In this document: positions 11,477-22,825 of the stretch, piece after piece | Layout of the letters: every line of letters begins with the position of its first letter | Numbering within the stretch: position 1 is the stretch's first letter | Assembly (NCBI GenBank): GCA_027625915.1 | Contig: JANTQA010000033.1 | Span: 4,898,001-4,962,000, forward strand | DNA length: 64,000 nt | Direction of reading: 5' to 3' | From: Anaeramoeba flamelloides | Lineage: Eukaryota > Metamonada > Anaeramoebidae | The notes under the pieces: generated by a model | The model's database searches: none | What the model saw: only the letters and a program-made list of their open reading frames with translations | Told to the model about the DNA's origin: nothing | Position numbers and translations under genes: made by a program

Positions 11477-11810
11477 ATGGTTGGTGGCTTTGTTCTTTTT
11501 TTATTAGGAAATGTCCTATTTCCAATCCCACCTTATGAGATTTATATGAACAGAAAAGGTATTTTTGTTGTTTCATTTTTATTTTTCGAAAGTACGCGCC
11601 AAGAAAAAGATTTGTTTTAACTCAAAGAATAACAACTTGATACTTTTTGATTCAGATTTTTTTTTTGTTCTGTTTTCTTTCGTTTATTGTGTGCAATTAG
11701 TTCCTGAACATTTTTTATTGTTTTTTGGATTTTTTTTCTTTAATTTGTTTTTGAGTATTGAAAAAAATAGAGATCCTGATAATAATCACTCACTGTATTT
11801 TTATTCGTGA
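11477..11810 (+). CDS. Small two-helix membrane protein, two exons
   Basis: Model: join(11477..11558, 11701..11810), 63 residues. Exon 1 begins MVGGFVLFLLGNVLF (a membrane helix) and ends PPYEIYMNRK at a GTATTT donor. The 142-nt intron ends in a T-rich tract plus CAATTAG. Exon 2 restores the frame with a second hydrophobic helix (HFLLFFGFFFFNLFL) and a polar tail. The family is not recognised. The join is supported by phase and by a less AT-rich first exon. The 374-bp gap to the divergent 7TM gene suggests a shared promoter region. Confidence 0.45.
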
Positions 11811-12590
11811 AAATTAGGTAAAATTAAAATCAAAACCATTTTATCAAGAACCAAATTATATATGAACTCGCTAATAAACCTACCTAGTTTTCATTATAGT
11901 GGGGGGGGGGCTAACTTAATAATCCTTTTATTGTATCATAACTAGAGTAGATCTACTTATTTTGAAAAAAAAATAGAGCTTTATTAGTGTTCGGTAGAAT
12001 TTTTTATTTTTGTTTTTTAATTGATTGAATATTGTTTTGAACAAGTGTATTCTTATTAATCATTTTAGAATGGGTAATTAGATAGAATTTTCAGAGTTGG
12101 ATTCTTAAAAAAAGGATTTGATTTTAAATAAAAGAAATTATTCACTAAGCGCCAAACAATTTTCCTAATATTAACTATTTTTAATGATTGTCATAATTTC
12201 AATTTAGGTCTTGTATTTTTTCCAATGATATAATCGAAATTTTTAGTTTTATAGAAATTTTTGATAACTATTCCAATTATGATCTTGTTTTTCTAAAAAA
12301 TATGAAACAAAATCCAAAAACTTAAAATCAAAATAAAATAAAAAAATTCATGAAACCAAGAAATCCAAAACTTTTAACGGGGTTTGTATTTTATAAAAAT
12401 AGATCAAAATTTTGATGAGATCATTTAAAAAAATTTTTTTTTTATTTTTTATTATTTAACAGAGGATAATTTAATTCCTCTTATATGCATTTCAGTTTTT
12501 TTTATATTGAAATTTCCTTTTAATATCTAAAATTAAAAAAAAAACACAACATCACTTCTCTTGTGGTTTTCAGTTTTATTTATGAAGTAT
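11811..12590. other. AT-rich spacer
   Basis: No gene seen. A run of ten or eleven G residues at about 11901-11910 stands out in this AT-rich DNA. Confidence 0.5.
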
Positions 12591-13620
12591 TCTAGGTTTT
12601 TTTCAGGTTTTCTATTTTATTTGGAAAATCTATTGTTTTCCTTTTGGTTTTCTCGGGTTTTTTGTTTATTCGAAAATAAATAGATTTTAGTTAAGTTTTT
12701 TTGAGTTTTCTATTTTATTTGTGAAGTGTTCTAGGTTTTTTTTACTTTAGAAATAAACCGAAAATTTTAATAAATTTTCTGTTTATTTACAAAGTAAAAA
12801 AAACCTAGAACACTTCACAAATAAAATAGAAAAACTCAAAAAAAACCTAGAACACTTCACAAATAAAACGGTAAATCTCAAGAAAATCTGGCACTTTATG
12901 GTATTTGATGGCACTTGCCGAATTCCTAAAATTTTATTTAGTAATTTTTTTAATGATTTAAAAATATATTTAGTACCCATTCGCGCTAATAAAAATGAGG
13001 AAACTTTTCTATCAAAAATAGTCATAATATTATTATAATTTAATATATTCGAAATATTTAATTTTTTTAATTCTGATATCCAGATTTTACGATTTTTTTT
13101 AGAGGTTGTGTAATTACATAGAAAATGATCCAAATCTTCAACGATATCGAAATCTTTTGGATTTTTACATAATTCACAATATTTTTACTTGTTCTAGTTC
13201 ATAACATAAGAATTTCTGTTTAAATAATTTGTAAAATACCTGAGTTTCAAAATCAAGCAAAAAAACTTCCATGTTAATATCTTTTGTTGTTCGGTTTGTC
13301 AGGATTTAAAAGAATCAAATAAAATCATATTTTTTTCTCGATTCTTTTGAATTAATAAAATCTAGACACTCTGCAGCAGTCTACAGCACTTTACAACACA
13401 ACTCATTATTAAGATTATTTTGAATTAAGATTATTTTTGATTATTTTTGAGGGGTGTCTTAGAGTGCCGTAAAGTTACTAGGTTTTCTTGGGGTTTTCTA
13501 TTTTATTTAGAAAATATATTGATTTTCAAAAAAGATAGAAAACCCAAAAAAAAAATAACGAAAATTTATCGATTTTATAAATAAGCTGAAAACTGGCGAA
13601 AACCTAACAACATTTCCATT
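12591..13620. repeat. Hairpin-repeat family H, copy 2, with a LINE relic
   Basis: Contains a near-perfect inverted repeat at 12699-12843 with arms of about 70 nt and a 6-nt loop; arms include GTGAAGTGTTCTAGG. A second AGAACACTTCAC block follows directly. AGTGCCGTAAAG-like and AAAAGAATC-type blocks shared with 2.5 kb and 52 kb occur towards 13.3-13.6 kb. The LINE relic at 12885-13270 lies in the middle. Confidence 0.6.
12885..13270 (-). mobile_element. LINE reverse transcriptase C-terminal relic, second LINE family
   Basis: On the minus strand KYCELCKNPKD...DHFLC gives a C-x2-C-x13-H-x2-C zinc-binding block of the type that follows non-LTR reverse transcriptases. It is followed by SKKNRKIWISELKK and further open frame. 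The segment just upstream (FLLDFETQVFYKLFKQKF) is in another frame, so a frameshift separates them. It differs from the family at 6.6 and 41.9 kb. Confidence 0.5.
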
Positions 13621-15878
13621 TTTAGCTATTTTATAATTGTTTAGATTGATAATTATCTAAATTCAATTTCTAAATATTGTAAGGATTGATTTTTAATTAA
13701 TATTTTTAATTTTTTTTTCTCTACTGGGCTGAAGTTTAATTAATTTATCATAGATTAAAATTTTAACTTTTTGAATTAGTTCAAATATTCTGAATTATAA
13801 TTATTCTCACCGGATCTGTTTTTGCACCAGTGTTATCTTTAAGTATAGGAAAATGTGTTGATTAATTAATAAAAATTCTGTTGTTTTTTTCTTTATTAAA
13901 TATCTATTGGGTTAAAATCTCTTTGTGTGTAATCAAATATTTATAATCTGTTTAACAGTTGATTTTATAAAACCACTGTAAAAAAAATGAATTTTTAATG
14001 AAATGGTTAATTATTTTTGTTGTAAAATATTTATTACTTATTTAGATTATTTTTAACTTTTTCAAGTCAAAATTTTTAAAGAGTTTGTTTGTCTAGCACT
14101 ATTCCTATATATATATATATATATATATATATTACACAGTAGTTTTTTTTTTTTTTTTAGTTTTATCTATATTCGGATTCATTTCAAAATCTCTCTTAAT
14201 TCTATATATGTTTTCTACTTTATGATTTATTTCTATTAGAGATTATAATTAATGATTAGTATCAAATCACCCACAATTATTTGGACTTGTATTGTTAATG
14301 ATTAGAGACAATCTATCAGATAATGAGAAATAAACTAAAATAATGGAGGGGGTAATTGATAACCTTGATAAATTCCTTTTAGCTCTTTTGAATAATAAGC
14401 AAGTAAAAATTTAATTATTATTTCATCTTATATAAATTTTTAATTGAAACATAGATAAGTGGATGACAAATAGAGTCAAAACATTATTATATATATATAT
14501 ATATATAGTGTAACAAAATAAATTTTATCTTTTTTGGATTTGTTTTTTCTTTTATTAATATTCATTTGATAAGTTCAGAACTCTAATTCTGGTAGCTATT
14601 TTTTTTAAAAAAAACAAACTTTTTTTGAAACTTAATCACAAGGGTATCGGGTTCCTGTATATATTATTTTAAGAAAAAATATAATAATTATTTTGTTAAT
14701 TGATATTGGTCAATAATTGAGTGAAACCCTTTCATCTACAGATATTTTTTTTGTGGTTGTGTTTTGGCTCAAGAAATGGAAGTGTTAGCCTCATTTAAAC
14801 AATTTTATAATTTGAGTTTATTTTTTAAAATCAAAATCCACATTTTTCAAAAAAACGAAAAAAAGTATCCTATTTTTTTTATATTAACAATTAAGTTAAT
14901 TCTTGAAAATAGTAAAATGTATTTTTCGTTTTATATTGAAAAGTATTGATTTTAAAATAAATTTTTTCTATTTTGTATTAATTTTTAAGAATTAATATTT
15001 CAATACAAATCTTACTCAATAAATCTAATATGGTTATAGGTGATTAAATAAATTTAAATTTGATTAAAGAATAAAAAAATTTTACTTAATTAATCTAAAT
15101 TTCATTGATAAACTTTTGATAAAAGAAAAAGTTTTAAAAAATTTATTTTCTTCTTTTCAAAAAATTTAAAAAAAATTGCAAAAAACAATTTCCAATTAAG
15201 AAAACTTTTTTAACAAATTGTTTGGCCTTACTCACAAGAATCTTGATAACAATTTAAATCATTTTTGGAATAAAAAAATACATTTTGAACTTTGTGGAAA
15301 AAATTACCTAATTCCAAAATATCTTCAAGAAAATTTTATTTTGAAAAATCAAATTTTATCTTATAACTAAAACCCAATTTCTGAGTAAAAATTCGTAAAT
15401 AACTTTAAAATTTTAATGGTTATAACTATCTTTCTTATAGTAATACAATTATTATTCGATATGTTCAATAAATCAATTTTTTGGTTAATCGAAAGAATCA
15501 TCTCAAAAAAGAAATAAAAATTCTTGTAATTAATATTCCTGACAATAAAGGCTATACATTGTGAAATAATGATAAAAATGGTAATAAACAGGGTAAAATT
15601 TTTTTATAGTGTTTGAAATAAAATGAATTTAATTATTTTCTTTTTCAGAAAAAATAGAAAAAAAAAAATTGATCTCAATGAAAAAATTTTTTTTCTGGGT
15701 TTCTTTGTCGATCAGAATTTTTTGACACTTGGCATCTACAAAATTTGAATCTAGAGAATATCACGAATAACAAATTTTAAAATCTTGCCATGTTGTCGCG
15801 GAGTACTGATCCCTTAAATCAAAACTTTTCAATAAAACCAAAGTTACGTTTTGTTGCTTAATACAGCTTGTAAAGTCT
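13621..15878. other. AT-rich intergenic stretch
   Basis: Mostly AT-rich with two TA microsatellites. One short islet, 13812-13837 on the minus strand, reads DNTGAKTDP between a possible acceptor (CTTAAAG) and a possible donor (GTGAGA). It could be a micro-exon of an unidentified gene, but no partner exon was found. Confidence 0.45.
14107..14132. repeat. TA microsatellite
   Basis: Pure TA run of 13 units. Confidence 0.9.
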
Positions 15879-16943
15879 TTAATTTTCTTCTTCTTTTTCA
15901 TTTTCTTTTTCTTTTTGCTTTTTATTTTTGCTTCTTTCCTTTAACATTTGAAGCCACCCTTGCTCATAGCCTATTTCTTCAACTGGTTGATCGAGATCTT
16001 GATAGGAGAAAATTGGTCTTTCATCATTATTAAATCTTCTATTTCTGTTTCGACTATTATTATAATTTCTGTCATTGTTACTTTTCTCGTCTCTTTTCTT
16101 ATGTCGAGGTGGGAGTTCTTTGTTTTGAAGATCAAGTACCGAGGATTTATCATTTTTGTTTTCAGATCTATTCCTATTTTCATTTCTGTTATTTTTCTGA
16201 TAGGCATTGAAGATTTTTTTGTTATTATTTCGTTTTTCTCTTTCTCTTTCTCTTTTTCTTGTTCTTGTTTGTTTTAATAATCCCATTTTTATCCCTTCAT
16301 CAAGACTTACGTTTACATATTTGAGAAATTTTTGTTTTTCTTTCATATTTTCTTCTTCTTCTTTTTCTTTTTCTTCTTTTTCTTTTTCTTTTTCTTTTTC
16401 CTTATTTTTGTTTTTAATAACACCAAATCTGGATGCACGTTTATTTAATACACTTTCGTCAGGCTTTTTAATAATCGAAGAATTTAATACCTTCTGATTC
16501 CTTGTGTAGGAAGGACGAAACTTCTCACTTCTTTTTTGAAGTAAACCTTGGTTTTCTTCGTTTTTTTTAATCAGCTCTTCTCTTTTTTTGATTGCTTCTG
16601 CATCCTCCATTTCGTTTTCTTCTGTTTTTGGTTGAAATTTTTTTTTTCTTTTCTCTAATTTTTCACTGTCTTTTGTTAAACCAAATCGTTTTGCTCTTTT
16701 AGATAAGGTTTCGTCGCTTGGGAAAATCTCAGAATTTTTATTTGATTCTTCTTCTTCTTCTTCTTCGTTGTTTTCTTCTTCGTCTTCTTGTTCATTTTCT
16801 TTGTCTTCGTTTAATTCTTCTGAGTTTTGAACTTCTTCTTTTTCAGAATTAAAAGAGTTATACTCTTCTTGGCTATTATTTGGAGAATTATTGTCTTTTT
16901 CAAATTCGTTTGTTGGTTCTTGTGATTCAGAAGAGCTTGACAT
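15879..16943 (-). CDS. Tho1/SARNP/MOS11-like mRNA export factor
   Basis: 354 residues, single exon. The N-terminal 75 residues are very acidic and Ser/Asn-rich. Then come four copies of the KRxxRFG-type motif that defines the Tho1/MOS11 C-terminal domain: SKRAKRFGL near 81-89, EKRKKKFQ near 97-104, QKRSEKFR near 136-143 and NKRASRFGV near 167-175. KE-rich and Arg/Asn-rich stretches follow, with a conserved-looking YEQGWLQMLKERSK near the end. In yeast and animals such proteins bind RNA and the UAP56 helicase in the TREX mRNA-export complex. No N-terminal SAP domain is visible, as in plant MOS11. The Met at 16943 (MSSSSESQ) is preferred to an upstream in-frame non-ATG start. Low complexity makes distant homology uncertain, but the repeated motif is distinctive. 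Confidence 0.65.
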   Translation of the reverse strand: MSSSSESQEPTNEFEKDNNSPNNSQEEYNSFNSEKEEVQNSEELNEDKENEQEDEEENNEEEEEEESNKNSEIFPSDETLSKRAKRFGLTKDSEKLEKRKKKFQPKTEENEMEDAEAIKKREELIKKNEENQGLLQKRSEKFRPSYTRNQKVLNSSIIKKPDESVLNKRASRFGVIKNKNKEKEKEKEKEEKEKEEEENMKEKQKFLKYVNVSLDEGIKMGLLKQTRTRKREREREKRNNNKKIFNAYQKNNRNENRNRSENKNDKSSVLDLQNKELPPRHKKRDEKSNNDRNYNNSRNRNRRFNNDERPIFSYQDLDQPVEEIGYEQGWLQMLKERSKNKKQKEKENEKEEEN

Positions 16944-19078
16944 TAATAATTTGTAAAAATAAAAAAAATGATAAACAAGTTTTTTTGACTTGATTGTGAT
17001 TTCTTTTTTCTTTTTATTGTTTAACAATAATTTTTGTCTCACTGTTTATTTCAATACACTTTTTTATTAACGTTTTTTTTTTTTATTTATAAAAGTAAAA
17101 TTCAAAATGAATAAGAAGTGTTTTTTATTATTGAAATAAATTGTTAACTTCTATTTTAATATCAGAATTCTACTCCATTTTTTGATCCTACAGTTTGTTA
17201 AATAACCCATGTTAACTTGGATATTTTTTTTTAAACTTTTGCTGTGGTTTAATCAAAAATGTGTTTATAAGATCTGTTTTTCAACTTTATTCGTTGTTTT
17301 CTTTTTTTATCAGTTGTTGAAATGAAAAGTTTTCAAGAGTATGTTTAATTTTAAAAAGGAAGTATATCTTGACAATATTACTGTCATTCTCAAAGCTATA
17401 AAAGAAATTTTTATACAAAGTTTTCTAAAATATTATTTCTTCCGATTTTGATTGAAAAATTGAAAGATCTTTCTATAATCTCTGAAAATTGATCTTTTAA
17501 GAGATTTAATTTCCTCTCATTATTAAACTTGTTGAAAATGAATTGATTTTTAAATAATTTGGTCATTGGCCGTGTTCTTGTAGAATTTTAATCAGATAAA
17601 ATATTATCTAATTAAAGTTTTGATTCAATATGAAATATTCTTTCATTGAGAATTCATATCTCATCCAATAAAGGAAAAAAAAACAAGTAAATAAAGTCAA
17701 TAAATTACAAAAGATGATTTGAAGACGATAGGTTAAAGGAAAAAAGGAAATGAAATTTTTAGATTTATTTTCCAAAAAAACTTTGAAAAAATGATATCAT
17801 TTTTACAACATGTAGAGATACCAGTAAAAAAGGTTTTAAGAAACTCTTTTTATCCTTTTTGTTGTTTTTTTTTGTATTTATTTAAATTGAAAGATTTTTT
17901 TATTATTTCTGGGTGTTTTGTTTAAATTTGGTTGAATTAGATCTCTTTTATCAGGAGATTGAACTTGAAGGTTGTAGAAAAACACTTGGATAATATGATC
18001 TATTGTAACATTTTGTTTGATTTGAAAGTATAGTTAAACTAAACTGTATTTTTCGTCAAACACAAAATAAAAACCAAAAACCACAGTTATTTAAAAAATA
18101 AAAATATTTAAAAAAAAAAACAACAGTTATTTCCACAAAAATCACTAATAATTTTCAAAAACACATATTAAAACTTCGACACGGGTTTTTTAACAAACTG
18201 TATTTTTAATTAAATTTTGATTTTAAATGATTACAAAATAACTTGATTAGAGGATGAATGGTATGGAAAAGTTCTTACAGAACAAATCTAAAATTAAGAA
18301 TAATAGTTTTTTAGGAATATGGAAGTTAAGAGAAATAAAAATTGTTCATCAGAAAAATAAGTTACAAAAACTGGTAAAAAAAGTTGAGATGAATTTTATT
18401 TGGAAACATTATTGATAAGGAAAAAGAAAAATTAATTAAAAAAAAGAAACATATTAACTTCCCAGAATAATCCATTATATTATTTTCAATCTTATCAACA
18501 AACACAATTTTAAAGCTCCTTGATTATCGAAATTATTTTAGTGGTTTTGGAGATTTCAAAAATAGTCCAATTTTGAATCAAATTTTTCATAAAAGATCAA
18601 TCAAAGAAAAAACATTTACCAAAAGGTAATAACCTATAAACCTTATTGTGCTTAAAATCCACATTTTTAGTTTTTACTCATTTTTTTTTTTCTTTTAATT
18701 GATTTTAATTTTTCCTTCTATGAAAATTCCCAATTAAAAAGTGTTGATATCTTTTTCCCAGATGATCATTATCTCTTTTTTTTTTTTTTTTCACTACGGT
18801 GACTTAAATAAATATATTACAACTTATGATCTCTTTTTATTTATTTAATTACCTTTTTATGGTGTTTTTTTGTAATATTTGGCGTGCTAGGTATCCCAAA
18901 TAAAATGAATTTGAGAAAAATTAAAAAAAAGAAACTTGACTCGAATTTTATTCCACTTTTATTTAATATATTTTCAAACAAGAAAAACTATTCCAAAAAT
19001 TTTGAAACTTTTTTTGAGATTTTTTTTTATAATGTTTTGTTATAAATAAAAATTAGATAACTCTAGTATCAAAAAAAG

Positions 19079-19109
<31 letters not shown>

Positions 19110-19384
19110 GATAGATAGATAACGATTTATCAAATAAAGCTGACTCAATAAAAAAATACCGCTCCACCTCTATTTCCCACAAAATAGAAACTTTAAAATT
19201 GTATTTATATTTTTTTATCATAACTCTAACATATAAATGATTATTACATATGTTATTTTTCTCAAGAAATAATATTAGAAAAAATATAAAAAATGATGCT
19301 ATATTTTTCAGATCTACATCACTTGTTATATTTGATATTGTTTACCAAATGTTGTTGTATTGGTATAAGCTTTTCATTTCTGGA
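16944..19384. other. AT-rich intergenic stretch
   Basis: No exon or structured element recognised. A composite TA/GATA microsatellite lies at 19079-19121. Confidence 0.5.
19079..19121. repeat. TA and TAGA microsatellite
   Basis: TA units followed by ATAGATAGATAG. Confidence 0.9.
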
Positions 19385-19990
19385 TAGAAAAAAATAAGCT
19401 AAAATTTAATAAAAATTTGGAGAATTTTATTAAAATAAAAATATCTGCTGATATCTTTTCTTTAAAAAATGATAAGAAAAAAAAAAAAAATTTATAAGAA
19501 GATACGAAAATGATATAGATAAGCAAGAAATGAAAGAGTAAAAGTAAAAAAAGAACTAAATTTAAAAAAAAATATCCAATAGATTTTTTTGGACTCCAAG
19601 GATTGAATTTATTGGTAGTTGTTTCCTTTTATGTCGATTTTTTTGGATCAAAAACCACAATTTGCTTTAATAAAGGAATCTATATATTTGAGCTACTGGG
19701 TGATCAACTGAAAAAGTTGACTTTATTAGGATACAAATTAGAACTTTAATGATTGGGTACACCTATAAAGCAATGTTTTTTTCAAAATAAAAATTAATTT
19801 TCCAATTTTTATGTTTTTTTTTTTTTTGTATTATTTTTTTTTGTATTTTTTTTTTATTTTCTTTTTTTTTTGAAAATGAAAATATTCACAAATTACAGGT
19901 ACATGATACCGACTCAACAGCAAAAACACATTCTAATTACTGAATCAATATATTGCAAGGAAGAGAGGACACAATCCACCCCCAACTGAA
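19385..19990 (+). repeat. Dispersed repeat D, copy 1
   Basis: Collinear with 52455-52975. Shared blocks include AGCAAGAAATGAAAGAGTA, GTTGTTTCCTTTTATGT and TAGAACTTT, in the same order and spacing. Termini were not resolved and no coding capacity is seen. Probably a non-autonomous mobile element. Confidence 0.65.
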
Positions 19991-20741
19991 AATTACTTCA
20001 GTTTAAACCCTTCCACCTTATTTACTACAATATAGCGCTAAATATCTAATCAGATGAATTTCTACTATAGATCTAACTACAAAATTTTTTTCTGATTCTT
20101 ATTAAACTAGATTTCAAAAATTTTGACCCACTTTATAATGTTGATTGAAATTGTTTTGAGGGTTTATCCCCGTATTCTTATCACAAAAATATTTTCAATT
20201 TTGGGGATCGTATTATTTTTCTAATTTTGAAATTTTTAGAATCATTTTTTGTAAATTTGCAAATTTTAGTTTCGCTTTTGTTTTTCTTTTTTTTAATTCT
20301 TTTTTTTTCTTGATACTTTTTTTTTGCAAAAATCATGTGGAAAAAAAAAATCTTCGAAAAAACCAATAATCACAAAGAAAATTTCGACCATACAATATCT
20401 CTGAAATGAATTTAATTATTAGTAAAAAATAGGGTTGTTCAACTCTTTTTTTAGTAAAAGTTCAGTAATAAAAAATCGGTAATGCTCATTTCAAAAATTG
20501 GGTTCAACTTTTTTTTAGTTTTTAAATATATTTTGTTAATTTTTAAACATCAGGTTTTTTTTATATACTTAGAATGACTTAAAAGAGAATTATTAATAAG
20601 GTTTACTAATTAGATGTTCTTGAATACCAATGAAGATATATTTTTTTCAATTTATTATTTCAGGTTAGTCACAATTTTTAGAATGAAGTTTATTTAAAGA
20701 TACAAAATTGTTAAAATAAATTTATTACATTTTTTTAGAAA
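19991..20741. other. AT-rich spacer
   Basis: Nothing recognised; the frame at 20181-20366 is Lys/Phe-rich noise. Confidence 0.5.
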
Positions 20742-21446
20742 TAAACTCAACTTTGTTTCTGCTAAAGGATCCCAACTTTTTTTTCAAATATCAATTATTT
20801 TATATAATCGACCTTTAAAGAACAAATAAGAAATAAATAGAACAATACATATCAAAGAATAGTTGATATATGCCTGAAAGAAAACTAAAAAATCAATAGA
20901 TTTTCTTAAAAATTGAAAAACTCAAATTCTTAATGAAATCCCCATTGAAAAAAACAAGTATGTTCATTTTGACCTTCTACTAGTATTTGAACAATAAATA
21001 AGAAACAATCTTCAATTCTTTTCCATACTTTTCTTTTAGAAAACTAAGTCCTCAAACGAAGTAGGTTGGTATTTGTAATTTCTATTTGAAAATGAAAAAG
21101 GAAAATGAAGTAAAAATTGTTCACATTTATTAATCAAATATCAGAATCAAAGTTCGAATAACATTCCAATAGAAATCAATATGATTTCTCAACAATCATT
21201 TCCACAGTTTGAATTACATTAGAATAACACATTATTACCAAATGACTATTGATCTTGCAATAAAAAAAATTTGCAACTGAATTAGGTTTTTAAAAAAAAA
21301 AAAACACAAATGTGCAAAAATGTGAAAATGTGATTTCAATTTTGAAAATTTCCAAAATAATTATTTTCTTCTAATATTCATCCAAACCCTTTAAACACAT
21401 GTATTTTATCCATTACAACTGTGCCCCCTTGACTGGAAAATAGTTT
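20742..21446 (+). mobile_element. Non-autonomous DNA transposon, family C copy 1
   Basis: Collinear with 42912-43618 and, inverted, with 48811-49340. Inverted termini in the better-preserved copies read TTTCAGTCAAAGGGGCC. The flanking bases suggest insertion at TA. No transposase is encoded. It directly abuts MITE A copy 1. Confidence 0.75.
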
Positions 21447-21984
21447 AAATTCGAAAAAATTTGAAAACATATTAAACAGTCGAAAGAATAGCAATACCTA
21501 CACTTTACATTCAATTTGGAAATATATTTGATTTTACAAACTATTTCCATTTTTTGTCTTTTCTCTTTTTTTTTCATTTCCTTTTTTCTAGTTAGGGAAT
21601 CTGTTTCATTAGAACTGTAATTTTTTTTTCGAAGGTTGATAGAAGGTTAGTGTTGAGTTTGTTAAATTGGAAAATAACATACAATTGGTCAATGATTTCT
21701 TATCATTTGATCGATCAACAATTGTTGGTGAAATTTCAACAAATTTATCAATACATTTTTTATTTCAGCTCGTTTCATTATTTTGGACACACTCATTTTT
21801 ATTTTTTCGTTTTATATTTTTTTCTTTTATTTGGATGAAAATGATTACTTATAAAAACATTAATACTGGGTTACTTAAATGAGGTTTTATATTAGTTTTG
21901 GAAAAATATAATACATTAAGTTTTTTTTTTTTTTCTATTTTTGATTTTGGGTGTGTCCAAATTTTTGGAATGGGGTTTAGTTTA
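21445..21984 (+). mobile_element. MITE subfamily A copy 1
   Basis: About 540 bp, collinear with 30026-30569 (inverted) and the outer parts of 41531-43789. The right end is GGGTGTGTCCAAATTTTTGG followed by AATGGGGTTTAG; the left end is diverged. An internal TTTTGGACACACTC repeats the terminal motif. No transposase. The landing site used by the LINE in other copies (ATCAATACATTTTTTA, 21749-21764) is intact here. Confidence 0.8.
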
Positions 21985-22325
21985 TATTTTAGATTTATCA
22001 AGAACATTAAAGAGTGATCGATTTTTATTGATCAAAACCTCTAATCGAAATAAAATTGCTTTGTTTTAAAGTCTGGTTATTTTAATAATGACAAGGGGTG
22101 TGAAATTGCTTCATGATAACGGACATTAGTAATAATATATAATTTTTTATCCAATAAAATGAAAAAAGAGGATTGATGAGCGGTAATTTGAAAAATCAAA
22201 AAATGATTGAAAATGATAATTTTGGTAATTCATTTTTTATTGAAGAAAGTTTTTTATTTACATTGGCAGACAAAACAAGAAGTAAAGATATAATTCTTGT
22301 AAGCGTCTTGGTTGGCCTTTTTGTA
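21985..22325. other. Downstream flank of SF3B6
   Basis: AT-rich 3' flank; no further feature seen. Confidence 0.5.
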
Positions 22326-22825
22326 TTATTTTTTATTTAATCCATATTTTTGCCTCAAAGCATTAATTTCTTTTTGTCTTTTGACATCGATTGGCTTCCT
22401 TTCTTTTTTCTTTTCTTTATGATACAAAACTATAAGGTACCTGAAAGAGAGAAAATACATTTAAAAAACACGTAAAAACACATTTTTAAAAAAAAAGAAG
22501 AAATAAAAAAAAAAAAAAAAGAAGATCTTAATTTGCTATTTTGGAAAGGTTAATAAGAAAACAAAAAAAAAGAAAAGATTTACCTTCCTCGAACATGAAA
22601 ACCCGAGAGATGTTCACATGCATTTTTTGCATCAATAATGTCCTCATAAACAACGTATGCTGTACCTCTTGTTTTGTTCTTATCACCAAGACGTATTTGT
22701 CTAATCCCACCATACCTGCCAAAAATATCGTACATTTCTTCACTTGTAATTTTGTAAGGTAGATTACGCACATAAAGAATCCGGTTTACATCTGGTGGGA
22801 TGACTTTGGGTTGATTTTTGTTCAT
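22326..22825 (-). CDS. SF3B6: Splicing factor 3B subunit 6 (p14), two exons
   Basis: Model: complement(22326..22440, 22584..22825), 118 residues, against about 125 in human. The single RRM covers most of the protein. RNP2 is ILYVRNLP and RNP1 lies in [11 protein letters not shown]; between them [15 protein letters not shown] is nearly identical to the human sequence. Exon 1 ends HVRG-R and exon 2 continues [11 protein letters not shown], ending QKYGLNKK, which matches the human tail EKYGIN. The 143-nt intron (GTAAAT...TTTCAG) is phase 2. In the U2 snRNP SF3b complex p14 sits against SF3B1 and contacts the branch-point adenosine. This is the clearest ortholog in the window and proves spliceosomal introns here. 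The start Met is [15 protein letters not shown]. Confidence 0.96.

Noticed and set aside
15948-16497. Plus-strand frames opposite the Tho1-like gene
   Set aside because: Ser/Phe-rich antisense of its KE- and Arg-rich tracts; no motif or splice support.
22528-22773. Alternative minus and plus frames over SF3B6
   Set aside because: Shadows of the SF3B6 exon, whose match to the human protein fixes the frame.
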